A DNA stretch of 7,174 nt from an uncultured Collinsella sp. (GTDB taxonomy: Bacteria > Actinomycetota > Coriobacteriia > Coriobacteriales > Coriobacteriaceae). Position 1 is the first letter of the stretch. The number at the start of each line of letters is the position of its first letter. The translations under genes and the position numbers were made by a program. The notes below the pieces were generated by a model, which was not told the DNA's origin, made no database searches, and was given only the letters and a program-made list of their open reading frames with translations. Location of the stretch: the NCBI GenBank assembly GCA_900551305.1, contig URVK01000077.1:1-7174 (forward strand), read 5' to 3'. This document shows positions 1 to 5,738 of the stretch, one piece after another.

Positions 1-31
1 CTTCGTCACGAGCAGCCCCCCCCGCCCCCCG
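1..31. other. Suspect low-quality sequence at the left edge
   Basis: Runs of eight C (16-23) and six C (25-30) give Q-P-P-P-P-P, out of character with the Ala/Gln/Lys coiled coil that follows immediately. Likely base-calling error at a contig edge. Confidence 0.6.
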
Positions 32-2697
32 CCACCGCAACCGCCGCACGTGACAACGCCCAGAAGAAGCTTGATCAGGCGCAGACTGCGCTCGATGCCG
101 CTACTTCTGGCACGGGCGTCGATCTGAAGGCGCTCGAGGCTGCTAAGAAAACCGCTGCCAACGAGCTTGCTACCGCGCAGAGCGCCCTTGCCGCCGCGAC
201 TACTGCCGACGCTACCGCACAGTCAGATCTCAAAAATGCCCAGGCTGCCGTTCCTGCTGCTCAGGAGCGTGTCAACTCCGCTAATACTGCTTTAACCTCC
301 GCGCAGACTGCATACGACGAGGCGAACGCGAAGCTCAGCGATGCGACCGGCAAGTACACCACCGCCAAGGCCGCATACGAGCAGGCTCAGCAGACCGAGG
401 GCGACAAGAAGGCCGAGTACGACCGACTCGTCGAGGTTCGCAAGCAGAAGCAGGATGCCTACGATGCCGCCAGCGCTGACGTCACTACTGCGGGAAAAGC
501 CCGCGACGCTGCGAACGCCGAGGTCGAGAAGCTTAACCAGCAGATTGCCCAGCTGAAGGCCAACATGACTGTTGACCAAGATGTTATCAATCGGGGTATC
601 GTTGGCTTTATGGCCTATATCAGCACTGGCAGCCAGTTCACGGCCACGCAGAAAAAGAATGCCCAGGAAGCCGCATCGATGCTGACCGGTGTCGATGACA
701 AGGCCGAATGGTATGACCAGTACGTCGATCAAGACATGTCTCGCGACACCAATCCGCTTTCCTTGGAGCAGATGCGCAACGCCCTGACCTACCTCGACAC
801 CCAGAACAACCTCCGCAAGGCGAACGGCCAGTCGGCGCTCAGCGTCAGCCTTCGCATGACTGCGGCAGCCGCCCTTAATGCATCATATTCATCGAACATC
901 TGGGGACACTCGAACTGCTATTTCGACAACGGGGAAAATCTTGCCGGCGGTGGTGGCGCATATACCGGCGGCGAGACTGAGGACACCCTAGGCTGGCCCT
1001 ACACCGGTCTCTACACCCAGGAGAAGGAGGCATTCGATAAGTACGTCGCGCAGTATGGCGACGACCTCGGTAGCCACCGATATGATGCCTATTACATCTA
1101 TCAGAACTACAACAGCATCTACAAGGAGTGCGGGCACTATCTCAACATCGTTGATTCCGCTACGGTCGCCGTCGGTATTGCAACAGGTAGCGGTAAGAAC
1201 ACCGATTCCGAGGTAACCATATTCGATTACAGCGCTGATGACACTCAGGCTGATTTCACTGTCTCCGAGTTCAAGAAGCTCCTGAACGACTACATCGATT
1301 CCGCCTACAATGCAGGCGGCACGCAGGAGCAGAAAGAGCAGCTGAAGCAGCTTCAGAATAAGCTTGCCGAGGCAAAACGGGCTTCCGCCGCTGCCGATAC
1401 ATCGTATCAAGCCGCTACGAGCAAGCAAACCGCTGCGCAGGATGCCCTCACCGCGGCCGATACGAGCGTGACCACCGCCAAGGGCGAGTGCGAGCAGGCG
1501 CAGTCTGCAACCGCTGCGGCCAAGACCGCCTATGACACGGCCGATGCAAATTTGAAGCGTATCGACATCACGACGCCGAAGGCGAACCTTGATGCCGCCA
1601 AGAGCGAGGCTGCCGCTGCTCAGTCCGCGCTCGATGCCGCCAACGCAAAGGTCTCAGAATGCCAGAAGAAGGCGCAGGGGACTGCTGCCCGCAAGACCGA
1701 GGCGCAGACTGCGCTCGATGCCGCCAAGGCGAAGTCCGACAAGGCCAACAAAGCCTATAGCGATGCAACCGCTTCGGTCAAGGACCTTACCGCCAAGCGC
1801 GATGCCGCAAAGGCGGATCTTGCGAGCAAGCAGGGTGCGTTTAATGACGCCAAGAAGGCCGACGACGCCGCTCAGGCTGAGATGGAGAGTGCCCAGGCTG
1901 CACAGACCGCTGCCGCAACGGCCCTCGCAAATGCTCAGCAGGAAGTCTCCAACAAGCAGCAGGCTCTGTCCGACGCCCAGGGCAAGGTCGCGACCGCGCA
2001 GACCGCGCTCAACGCAGCGAACGAGGCATTCCAGCGCTACGTCACGGCCCAGAAGGCTGTTGACGACGCCGAGGCAGCTTATGATGCCGCCGACGCCGGC
2101 GTTGGCGAGGCCAAAAAGCAGCTCGACGCAGCAAACGAGGCAGTAGTCGAAGCGAATTTCGAGATCGTCAAGGCCAGGGCCGAGCTCGCAGCCACCGAGG
2201 AGCTCAAGGCAGACCTCGAAAACGTTGATGATAAGGCCTCTCTCGCTGCCGGCACCACGGAGTTCAATGCGGGCTGGACGCCCAAGAACCAGCTGCCCAA
2301 GCTCGATGCTGCCTACGCGCGCTATAAGGCTGCCGTCGACGCCGAGGCGGGTCTCAAGCAGGCGGCTGCCGATGCCGACGCCAAGCTGTCTGATGCCAAC
2401 GGCGTCTATGCCGCCGCGCTGGCCGAATTTGGCGATGCCAAGGACGCACTGGCTGCCGCACAGGCCGAGTACGACAAGTACCACCCCAAGGCTGAGCCGC
2501 AGGCCAAGCCTCAGGCCAAGCCCCAGGTTACGCAGGCCGCCGCAAAGGCGTCTGCTGCCAAGAAGCAGACCACGTCGGGAGCACTTGCTCAGACCGGTGA
2601 TGACTCCGCTCTTGCGGGCGAGGTGTTCGTCATCGGCGGTATCACCCTCGTGGCCGCTGGTGTGACGCTGAGTGATCGTCGTCGCAAGCAGATGTAG
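1..2697 (+). CDS. Wall-anchored CAP-domain surface protein with two coiled coils (5'-truncated)
   Basis: The reading frame is open from base 1, so the N-terminus and any signal peptide lie outside the window; 898 residues are visible (numbered from base 1). The Met at base 565 is internal, because Ala/Gln/Lys-rich coiled coil continues in frame upstream (residues ~20-188). Residues ~250-400 form a CAP (SCP/PR-1-like) domain: W301-G-H303, GENL (E312-L314), an EKE stretch (E341-E343) and GHYLNIV with H379. H303, E312, E343 and H379 fit the family's His/Glu cavity. C306 and C377 could form a disulfide. Residues ~435-820 are a second, Ala-rich coiled coil with recurring Q-x-A-L-x-A-A units. A PQAK-type spacer and an LAQTG sorting signal follow. 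The protein is inferred to be exported and linked to peptidoglycan. CAP proteins have varied roles, so the function is unknown; adhesion or a surface-exclusion (SEC10/PgrA-like) role is possible. It ends at TAG, before a strong terminator. Confidence 0.9.
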   Translation, partial: LRHEQPPPPPATATAARDNAQKKLDQAQTALDAATSGTGVDLKALEAAKKTAANELATAQSALAAATTADATAQSDLKNAQAAVPAAQERVNSANTALTSAQTAYDEANAKLSDATGKYTTAKAAYEQAQQTEGDKKAEYDRLVEVRKQKQDAYDAASADVTTAGKARDAANAEVEKLNQQIAQLKANMTVDQDVINRGIVGFMAYISTGSQFTATQKKNAQEAASMLTGVDDKAEWYDQYVDQDMSRDTNPLSLEQMRNALTYLDTQNNLRKANGQSALSVSLRMTAAAALNASYSSNIWGHSNCYFDNGENLAGGGGAYTGGETEDTLGWPYTGLYTQEKEAFDKYVAQYGDDLGSHRYDAYYIYQNYNSIYKECGHYLNIVDSATVAVGIATGSGKNTDSEVTIFDYSADDTQADFTVSEFKKLLNDYIDSAYNAGGTQEQKEQLKQLQNKLAEAKRASAAADTSYQAATSKQTAAQDALTAADTSVTTAKGECEQAQSATAAAKTAYDTADANLKRIDITTPKANLDAAKSEAAAAQSALDAANAKVSECQKKAQGTAARKTEAQTALDAAKAKSDKANKAYSDATASVKDLTAKRDAAKADLASKQGAFNDAKKADDAAQAEMESAQAAQTAAATALANAQQEVSNKQQALSDAQGKVATAQTALNAANEAFQRYVTAQKAVDDAEAAYDAADAGVGEAKKQLDAANEAVVEANFEIVKARAELAATEELKADLENVDDKASLAAGTTEFNAGWTPKNQLPKLDAAYARYKAAVDAEAGLKQAAADADAKLSDANGVYAAALAEFGDAKDALAAAQAEYDKYHPKAEPQAKPQAKPQVTQAAAKASAAKKQTTSGALAQTGDDSALAGEVFVIGGITLVAAGVTLSDRRRKQM
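77..101 (+). repeat. 25-bp direct repeat in the surface-protein gene, copy 1
   Basis: This stretch is identical over 25 bases to positions 1700-1724, although the two lie on opposite sides of the CAP domain. Both encode A-Q-T-A-L-D-A inside coiled coil. Identity at wobble positions suggests duplication or gene conversion between the two coiled-coil blocks rather than protein-level convergence. Confidence 0.85.
1700..1724 (+). repeat. 25-bp direct repeat in the surface-protein gene, copy 2
   Basis: This is the second exact copy of the unit at 77-101. Related but diverged Q-x-A-L-x-A-A units occur at 1438-1458, 1621-1641 and 1999-2019, so the C-terminal coiled coil appears to have grown by reuse of a short module. 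Confidence 0.85.
2497..2526 (+). repeat. Tandem Pro-Gln-Ala-Lys spacer repeat
   Basis: Two and a half copies of a 12-base unit encoding P-Q-A-K lie between the coiled coil and the sorting signal of the surface protein. Pro-rich, Lys-rich stretches at this position are typical of wall-spanning segments in sortase substrates. The unit number could vary between strains by slippage; this is inference. Confidence 0.75.
2584..2697 (+). other. C-terminal cell-wall sorting signal (LAQTG, membrane segment, RRRKQM tail)
   Basis: Residues 862-866 of the visible protein are L-A-Q-T-G, followed by D-D, about 20 hydrophobic residues (VFVIGGITLVAAGVTL) and the basic tail DRRRKQM. This is the three-part sortase signal. 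Ala replaces the usual Pro of LPxTG. LAxTG is the known preference of class E sortases in Actinobacteria. No sortase gene is present in the window, so the enzyme class is inferred. Confidence 0.88.
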
Positions 2698-2764
2698 CGT
2701 TTCGAGCGTAGTTTCTGCAACGAACTTCGGTTCATAGCAGGAGCGCTTCGATGGCTTAACCGAT

Positions 2765-2805
2765 AAGGCCGGCGCGCTGTCATACGCAGCGCGTCGGCCT
2801 TTTTT
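2765..2805 (+). terminator. Intrinsic terminator of the surface-protein gene
   Basis: A 15-bp stem pairs 2765-2779 with 2787-2801, with a single G-U wobble and a 7-nt loop. A run of six T follows (2800-2805). It starts 67 bases after the stop codon of the surface-protein gene and has the right polarity to end that transcript. Confidence 0.93.
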
Positions 2806-2816
2806 GCGTTGGTAGC

Positions 2817-2856
2817 AAAAAGCCCGGTCGGTAGCCGCGAAAGCTACCGACCGGGC
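2817..2856 (-). terminator. Intrinsic terminator of the OPT transporter gene
   Basis: A perfect 14-bp stem pairs 2822-2835 with 2843-2856 around the loop CGCGAAA. On the minus strand the hairpin is followed by five T (complement of A at 2817-2821). It lies about 40 bases beyond the transporter's stop codon. With the plus-strand terminator just beside it, it insulates the two converging genes. Confidence 0.93.
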
Positions 2857-2897
2857 AGGCCGTAGGCAATATGGTCGCTGTCGAGCGGCTGCTCAGC

Positions 2898-4601
2898 TTA
2901 TCCCAGCAGGCTTAATCCCACGGAGACAAACGCCAGGATAACGCCGACGATGGACTCGCCGCCCAGCAGGCCGCTGGCAACGACCAGGCCCTGCTCCTGG
3001 AAGGCGGCATCCTTGGCAGCCTTCTCCTCGTCCGAAAGGCCTGCCTCGGCGTCGCGGTGTGCGGCCCACTTGTCGTAGGCGAGCTTGACGCAGGAGCCCA
3101 AGAAGGCCGTGAGCGACATGTAGAACGGCAGGTACACGCCCAGACCGATCATCATGGCCGGAATGCCGAGCCAGTACATGACGATGCCGGCGATAAAGCC
3201 GCCCGCAAACCACGGCACGCTCGGGATGCCCGAGACCATGGTGGCGACCACGCTTGCCTGCGCGGCCACAAAGCTCTTGTCGGGGCCGAAGGCGTCCGGA
3301 CCATAGGCGGTGACGAGCGCGACCATGACGGCGGCAGCGACCAGGGCGCCCACGATGCCGCCAATGGCCTGGCCGACCCACTGTGCACGCGGGTTGGTAC
3401 CCAGTACGGCTCCGGCCTTAAAGTCGTTCATGACGTCGCCCGCAAGGCCGCACGCCACGGCCACGATGCTGGCGATAAAGAACAGCTTGACCTGTGCGAG
3501 CTGCGCGAAGGCTGCCACGATGAGCATGACGATGAGGCCAAAGATCTCCATAGGGTCGATACCCGTCTGGCCGCAGCTCTGCGCACTCATGATGGTGGTG
3601 ACAAAGGTGAACAGCGTGACGATGACGGCCGGGACGGGACCGAGGTCGAGCGCGATGGCAACGATCACGGCGATGGCGGCGGTGCCCAGGCCGATGATGC
3701 CGGCGTCGAGCTTAAGCGAGCCCGAGATGAGCGATTGCTCGTCGGTGTCGGTGGAGCTGTCGGCGGCGAGGCCGCGGACGATACCGGCGACCTGCGGCAG
3801 GATGTCCTTAAGGACGACGGCGACGCCAAAGCCCATCATAAGGCCCATACCGAGGGACTTGACGATACCCTGCGCGGTCACAACATCGAACAGGCCGGCA
3901 GCGGTGCCGCCGACGATGATGCCAAAATTGCCCAGCAGCGCGCCGGCAAACCAGAACGCGACGGGGGCGAAGCCCACCAAAAAGCCGATGGACAGCAACA
4001 TGGGCGAGTTGTAGATGGCAAAGGTCACGCCGGGGATGTTGAGCGTGCACAGCATGCTGGGCACCACGCCCAGGGCGTCGCGCAGCACGCTGTAGATGCC
4101 TGCGATGGCCATGGAGCCAAAGAGCTGCTTGCCGGTCTTGCCGCCGGCCTCGGTCGCGCGTAGGGTCTGAGCTGCGGCGTTGCCGGTGGGGAACTCCAGC
4201 GCGGCGTCCACGATAAAGTGACGGTGGATGAGTGCCGTGGCCAGTAGGCCCAGGATAGTGCCGGCGAGTGCCACGATAAACATGTCGAGCCAACTGATCT
4301 GGTCGGCATAGCCCAGCATCCAGGCGCCCGGGATGGTAAACGCCAGACCGCCGGCGACCATGGCGCCTGCGGACATGATGGTGTGGGTGACGTTGGCCTC
4401 GTTGAGGCTAGCGTTGCCCATGAGCTTCAGGAAGAACAGCGAAATGACGGCAGCGAAAATGATCGGCCAGGGGAGGGCGCCCATCTTGAGGGCCGTGTAG
4501 GCCGAGCTTGCCGTGATAATCACGCAGCCAAGGACGCCGATGACGACGCCGCGCAGCGTGAGTTGACCGCGCATCGAGGTGCGGTTCGAGGGATTGCTCA
4601 T
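2898..4601 (-). CDS. OPT-family oligopeptide (or metal-chelate) transporter
   Basis: This 567-residue multi-pass membrane protein has a dozen or more hydrophobic segments. OPT-family marks seen here are EFPTG (136-140) in the conserved loop after the first helices, the block from N392 to G414 with F-K-A-G and GTNPRAQ (401-407), GLGVYLPF (486-493), and a C-terminal GL-x-x-GES region (543-550). Bacterial OPT proteins import short peptides or, in some branches, metal chelates, probably driven by cation symport; the substrate here cannot be read from sequence. Two hydrophilic loops stand out, at ~280-295 (Asp/Ser/Thr-rich) and ~513-537 (charged). I chose the ATG at 4601 because AAAGGAG lies 6 nt upstream; an in-frame ATG 12 codons earlier overlaps that site. 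The gene stands alone, divergent from coaX and convergent with the surface-protein gene, with its own terminator. Confidence 0.93.
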   Translation of the reverse strand: MSNPSNRTSMRGQLTLRGVVIGVLGCVIITASSAYTALKMGALPWPIIFAAVISLFFLKLMGNASLNEANVTHTIMSAGAMVAGGLAFTIPGAWMLGYADQISWLDMFIVALAGTILGLLATALIHRHFIVDAALEFPTGNAAAQTLRATEAGGKTGKQLFGSMAIAGIYSVLRDALGVVPSMLCTLNIPGVTFAIYNSPMLLSIGFLVGFAPVAFWFAGALLGNFGIIVGGTAAGLFDVVTAQGIVKSLGMGLMMGFGVAVVLKDILPQVAGIVRGLAADSSTDTDEQSLISGSLKLDAGIIGLGTAAIAVIVAIALDLGPVPAVIVTLFTFVTTIMSAQSCGQTGIDPMEIFGLIVMLIVAAFAQLAQVKLFFIASIVAVACGLAGDVMNDFKAGAVLGTNPRAQWVGQAIGGIVGALVAAAVMVALVTAYGPDAFGPDKSFVAAQASVVATMVSGIPSVPWFAGGFIAGIVMYWLGIPAMMIGLGVYLPFYMSLTAFLGSCVKLAYDKWAAHRDAEAGLSDEEKAAKDAAFQEQGLVVASGLLGGESIVGVILAFVSVGLSLLG

Positions 4602-4607
4602 ATAGAA

Positions 4608-4614
4608 CTCCTTT
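4608..4614 (-). promoter_or_regulatory. Ribosome binding site AAAGGAG, fixes the OPT start
   Basis: On the minus strand AAAGGAG lies 6 nt before the ATG at 4601-4599. Translation from the earlier in-frame ATG (4637) would make this site coding, so the shorter 567-residue protein is preferred. Confidence 0.88.
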
Positions 4615-4619
4615 GCGTA

Positions 4620-4652
4620 TATCCGCTTCCCCCGCAAGCGCCGCTACGGATA
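4620..4652 (-). other. Possible hairpin in the OPT leader, next to the ribosome site
   Basis: TATCCG and CGGATA (6 bp) enclose 21 nt on the minus strand, and an alternative CGCTT/AAGCG pairing is nested inside. It ends 5 nt before the ribosome binding site, so it could affect translation. The pairing is short and the region is GC-rich, so chance is a real alternative. No known riboswitch class was recognised. Confidence 0.3.
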
Positions 4653-4685
4653 CGGCGCGGGAAGTCGGGTTACCAAGGGCCGACG

Positions 4686-4697
4686 CGTGAGCTCACG
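4686..4697. promoter_or_regulatory. 12-bp perfect palindrome, candidate operator
   Basis: CGTGAGCTCACG is a perfect palindrome in the coaX/OPT divergent region. If the minus-strand TATACT at 4717-4712 is the OPT -10 box, the palindrome falls about 8-19 nt into the transcript, a common operator position. No regulator gene is nearby, so binding is inference. Confidence 0.35.
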
Positions 4698-4711
4698 TAC
4701 GACCGCGCATC

Positions 4712-4717
4712 AGTATA
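4712..4717 (-). promoter_or_regulatory. Candidate -10 box of the OPT promoter (TATACT)
   Basis: TATACT on the minus strand is a good -10 match and would give a leader of about 100 nt. At 17-bp spacing the -35 position reads TCCCAA, which is weak. A better TTGACT is only 10 bp away, too close for a normal sigma-70 pair. An activator-dependent promoter would fit; both -35 positions lie in the 29-bp repeat. Confidence 0.45.
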
Positions 4718-4727
4718 GCCGCAAGGT

Positions 4728-4756
4728 AGTCAATTTGGGACGGGGCTTTTTAGCTG
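4728..4756. repeat. 29-bp inverted repeat, left copy
   Basis: This stretch is the exact reverse complement of 6299-6327 over 29 bases, and the match stops at the next base on both sides. It sits between the two divergent TATACT boxes and covers the -35 positions of both promoters. Its plus strand runs AGTCAATTTGGGACGGGGC, then five T, then AGCTG. The GACGGGGC-plus-T part resembles one arm of an intrinsic terminator, but no partner arm is adjacent. It may be a dispersed intergenic repeat or a binding element. Confidence 0.85.
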
Positions 4757-4770
4757 GTTTGGGTAGGCGA

Positions 4771-4776
4771 TATACT
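4771..4776 (+). promoter_or_regulatory. Candidate -10 box of the coaX promoter (TATACT)
   Basis: TATACT lies 27 bases before the coaX ATG, which would give a short leader of about 20 nt that is mostly ribosome binding site. The -35 position (~4748-4753, TTTTAG) is a poor match and falls in the 29-bp repeat. Confidence 0.5.
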
Positions 4777-4788
4777 GCTGGGCAGACG

Positions 4789-4795
4789 AAAGGAG
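4789..4795 (+). promoter_or_regulatory. Ribosome binding site AAAGGAG, fixes the coaX start
   Basis: AAAGGAG lies 8 nt before the ATG at 4804. The frame is open upstream to a GTG or ATG-like start near 4687, but that segment covers the predicted promoter and has no family homology, so 4804 is chosen. Confidence 0.88.
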
Positions 4796-4803
4796 CGCCG
4801 ACG

Positions 4804-5655
4804 ATGCTTAATGGGTGCGCATATATATTGACGGTCGACGTGGGCAACACATTCATTCGCTTTGGCCTGTTTGCCGAGGATTCGGCCGCGGCGCAGGAAT
4901 GCCCGCTTGCGACGTGCGAGATCACGACGCCGTCGAGCATCACAGCCGACGAGGCGCGCATGAGGCTCACGCAGGTCATGGGCGCTCTGTCAGCCGATGC
5001 GGGCATGCCGGGCGTGCTCGTTCCCGCAGCCGCAGTGCTGAGCTGCGTAGTGCCGGCGCTCGAGCGCCCGTGGAAGGCGGCGCTTTCCCGCACCTGCACG
5101 GGGCGCGTGCTCACCGTGGGGCCGGGCCTCAAGACCGGTATGCCCGTGCACTACGACGATCCAGCAGAGATCGGTCCCGACCGCATCGCCGACGCCGTGG
5201 CGGCCCGTGCCGTCTACGGCTCTCCGTGCATCGTGATCGATCTGGGCACTACGACCAATATCGAGGTCATCGATGCGCATGGAACCTTTGTCGGCGGCGT
5301 TATCGCGCCGGGTCTGGCGCTTGGCGCCCGCTCGCTTTCGGCCGCTGCGGCGCGCCTGCCGCAGGTCGAGCCCTCGGCACCCACGCATGTGATCGGTCGC
5401 AACACGCGCGAGGCCATGCGCTCGGGCGTGGTCTTGGGCGAGGTGGCCCGCATCGACGGCATGCTCGACATGGTGCTTGCCGAGATGCGCTCGACCAAGG
5501 CGGCGGGGGAGGGCAGTGTGCCCATCGTCATCACCGGCGACGATGCCGAGGCGCTCGCGGCGTTGGTCGGTCACAGCCTGACGGTAGACGACGCACTGAC
5601 GCTACGGGGTCTCGCCGAACTGTACCGCATCAATCAAAAGCCCCGTCGCGCGTAG
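4804..5655 (+). CDS. coaX: Type III pantothenate kinase
   Basis: This 283-residue protein should phosphorylate pantothenate with ATP to 4'-phosphopantothenate, the first step of CoA synthesis, in the cytoplasm. Family motifs of the ASKHA fold are in order: DVGNT (12-16) for phosphate binding, GPDR (124-127) with D126 as the likely catalytic Asp, IDLGTTT (145-151) as the second phosphate/ATP motif, GGVIAPG (164-170), and a later IGRNT segment followed by a Gly-rich turn. The length is slightly above the usual ~255-265. The second motif reads DLGTTTN where many members have DFGTATT, a mild variation. The N-terminus starts nine residues before the first motif, as expected. It has its own promoter-like signals and is followed by an 83-bp gap before the dCMP deaminase gene, so co-transcription is possible but not required. 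Confidence 0.95.
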   Translation: MLNGCAYILTVDVGNTFIRFGLFAEDSAAAQECPLATCEITTPSSITADEARMRLTQVMGALSADAGMPGVLVPAAAVLSCVVPALERPWKAALSRTCTGRVLTVGPGLKTGMPVHYDDPAEIGPDRIADAVAARAVYGSPCIVIDLGTTTNIEVIDAHGTFVGGVIAPGLALGARSLSAAAARLPQVEPSAPTHVIGRNTREAMRSGVVLGEVARIDGMLDMVLAEMRSTKAAGEGSVPIVITGDDAEALAALVGHSLTVDDALTLRGLAELYRINQKPRRA

Positions 5656-5663
5656 CGATGGGG
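5641..5663. other. Hairpin overlapping the coaX stop codon
   Basis: CCCCGTCGC (5641-5649) pairs with GCGATGGGG (5655-5663) over 9 bp with one G-U pair and a GCGTA loop; the TAG stop (5653-5655) lies in the loop and right arm. No T-run follows on the plus strand. On the minus strand CTTTTG follows, giving weak terminator character there, but no minus-strand gene is present. It may slow plus-strand read-through or protect the 3' end. Confidence 0.4.
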
Positions 5664-5665
5664 GC

Positions 5666-5688
5666 GGTGGGACAAAAACGTCTCCACC
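5666..5688. other. Bulged inverted repeat upstream of the dCMP deaminase promoter
   Basis: GGTGGGAC (5666-5673) pairs with GTC-T-CCACC (5680-5688), leaving a one-base bulge and an AAAAAC loop. It covers the expected -35 area of the promoter whose -10 box is at 5699-5704, so it could be an operator as well as an RNA hairpin. No T-run follows, so it is not a canonical terminator. Confidence 0.35.
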
Positions 5689-5695
5689 TTCCACC

Positions 5696-5704
5696 TGCTA
5701 CAAT
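5696..5704 (+). promoter_or_regulatory. Extended -10 promoter (TGCTACAAT) of the dCMP deaminase gene
   Basis: TGC followed by TACAAT is a close match to the extended -10 form, which can work without a good -35 box; the -35 position here (~AAACGT) is poor. Transcription would start near 5711, leaving a leader of about 28 nt containing the GGAGG ribosome site. Confidence 0.55.
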
Positions 5705-5725
5705 GGGTCAAACTATTGCGATTTC

Positions 5726-5730
5726 GGAGG
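5726..5730 (+). promoter_or_regulatory. Ribosome binding site GGAGG, fixes the dCMP deaminase start
   Basis: GGAGG lies 8 nt before the ATG at 5739. The family's N-terminal SWDEFF segment follows about 25 residues later, consistent with this start. Confidence 0.85.
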
Positions 5731-5738
5731 TGTCTGCC

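Noticed and set aside
565..2697. Surface-protein gene starting at the ATG at 565
   Set aside because: The same frame is open back to base 1 with matching coiled-coil composition, there is no ribosome site before 565, and a signal peptide is missing; the gene is truncated by the window edge.
2698..2897. Small RNA or small gene between the converging genes
   Set aside because: The stretch is explained by two opposite intrinsic terminators; no promoter or ribosome-site-led frame was found.
3057..4163. A 368-residue plus-strand frame opposite the transporter gene
   Set aside because: It is His/Asp/Gly-rich shadow sequence antisense to a clear OPT protein, with no ribosome site or family motif.
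4602..4637. Upstream ATG adding 12 residues to the OPT transporter
   Set aside because: It would place the strong AAAGGAG site inside the coding region; the ATG at 4601 is ideally spaced from it.
4687..4803. Upstream start adding 39 residues to CoaX
   Set aside because: This segment contains the 29-bp repeat and the -10 box, and the extra residues have no counterpart in the family.
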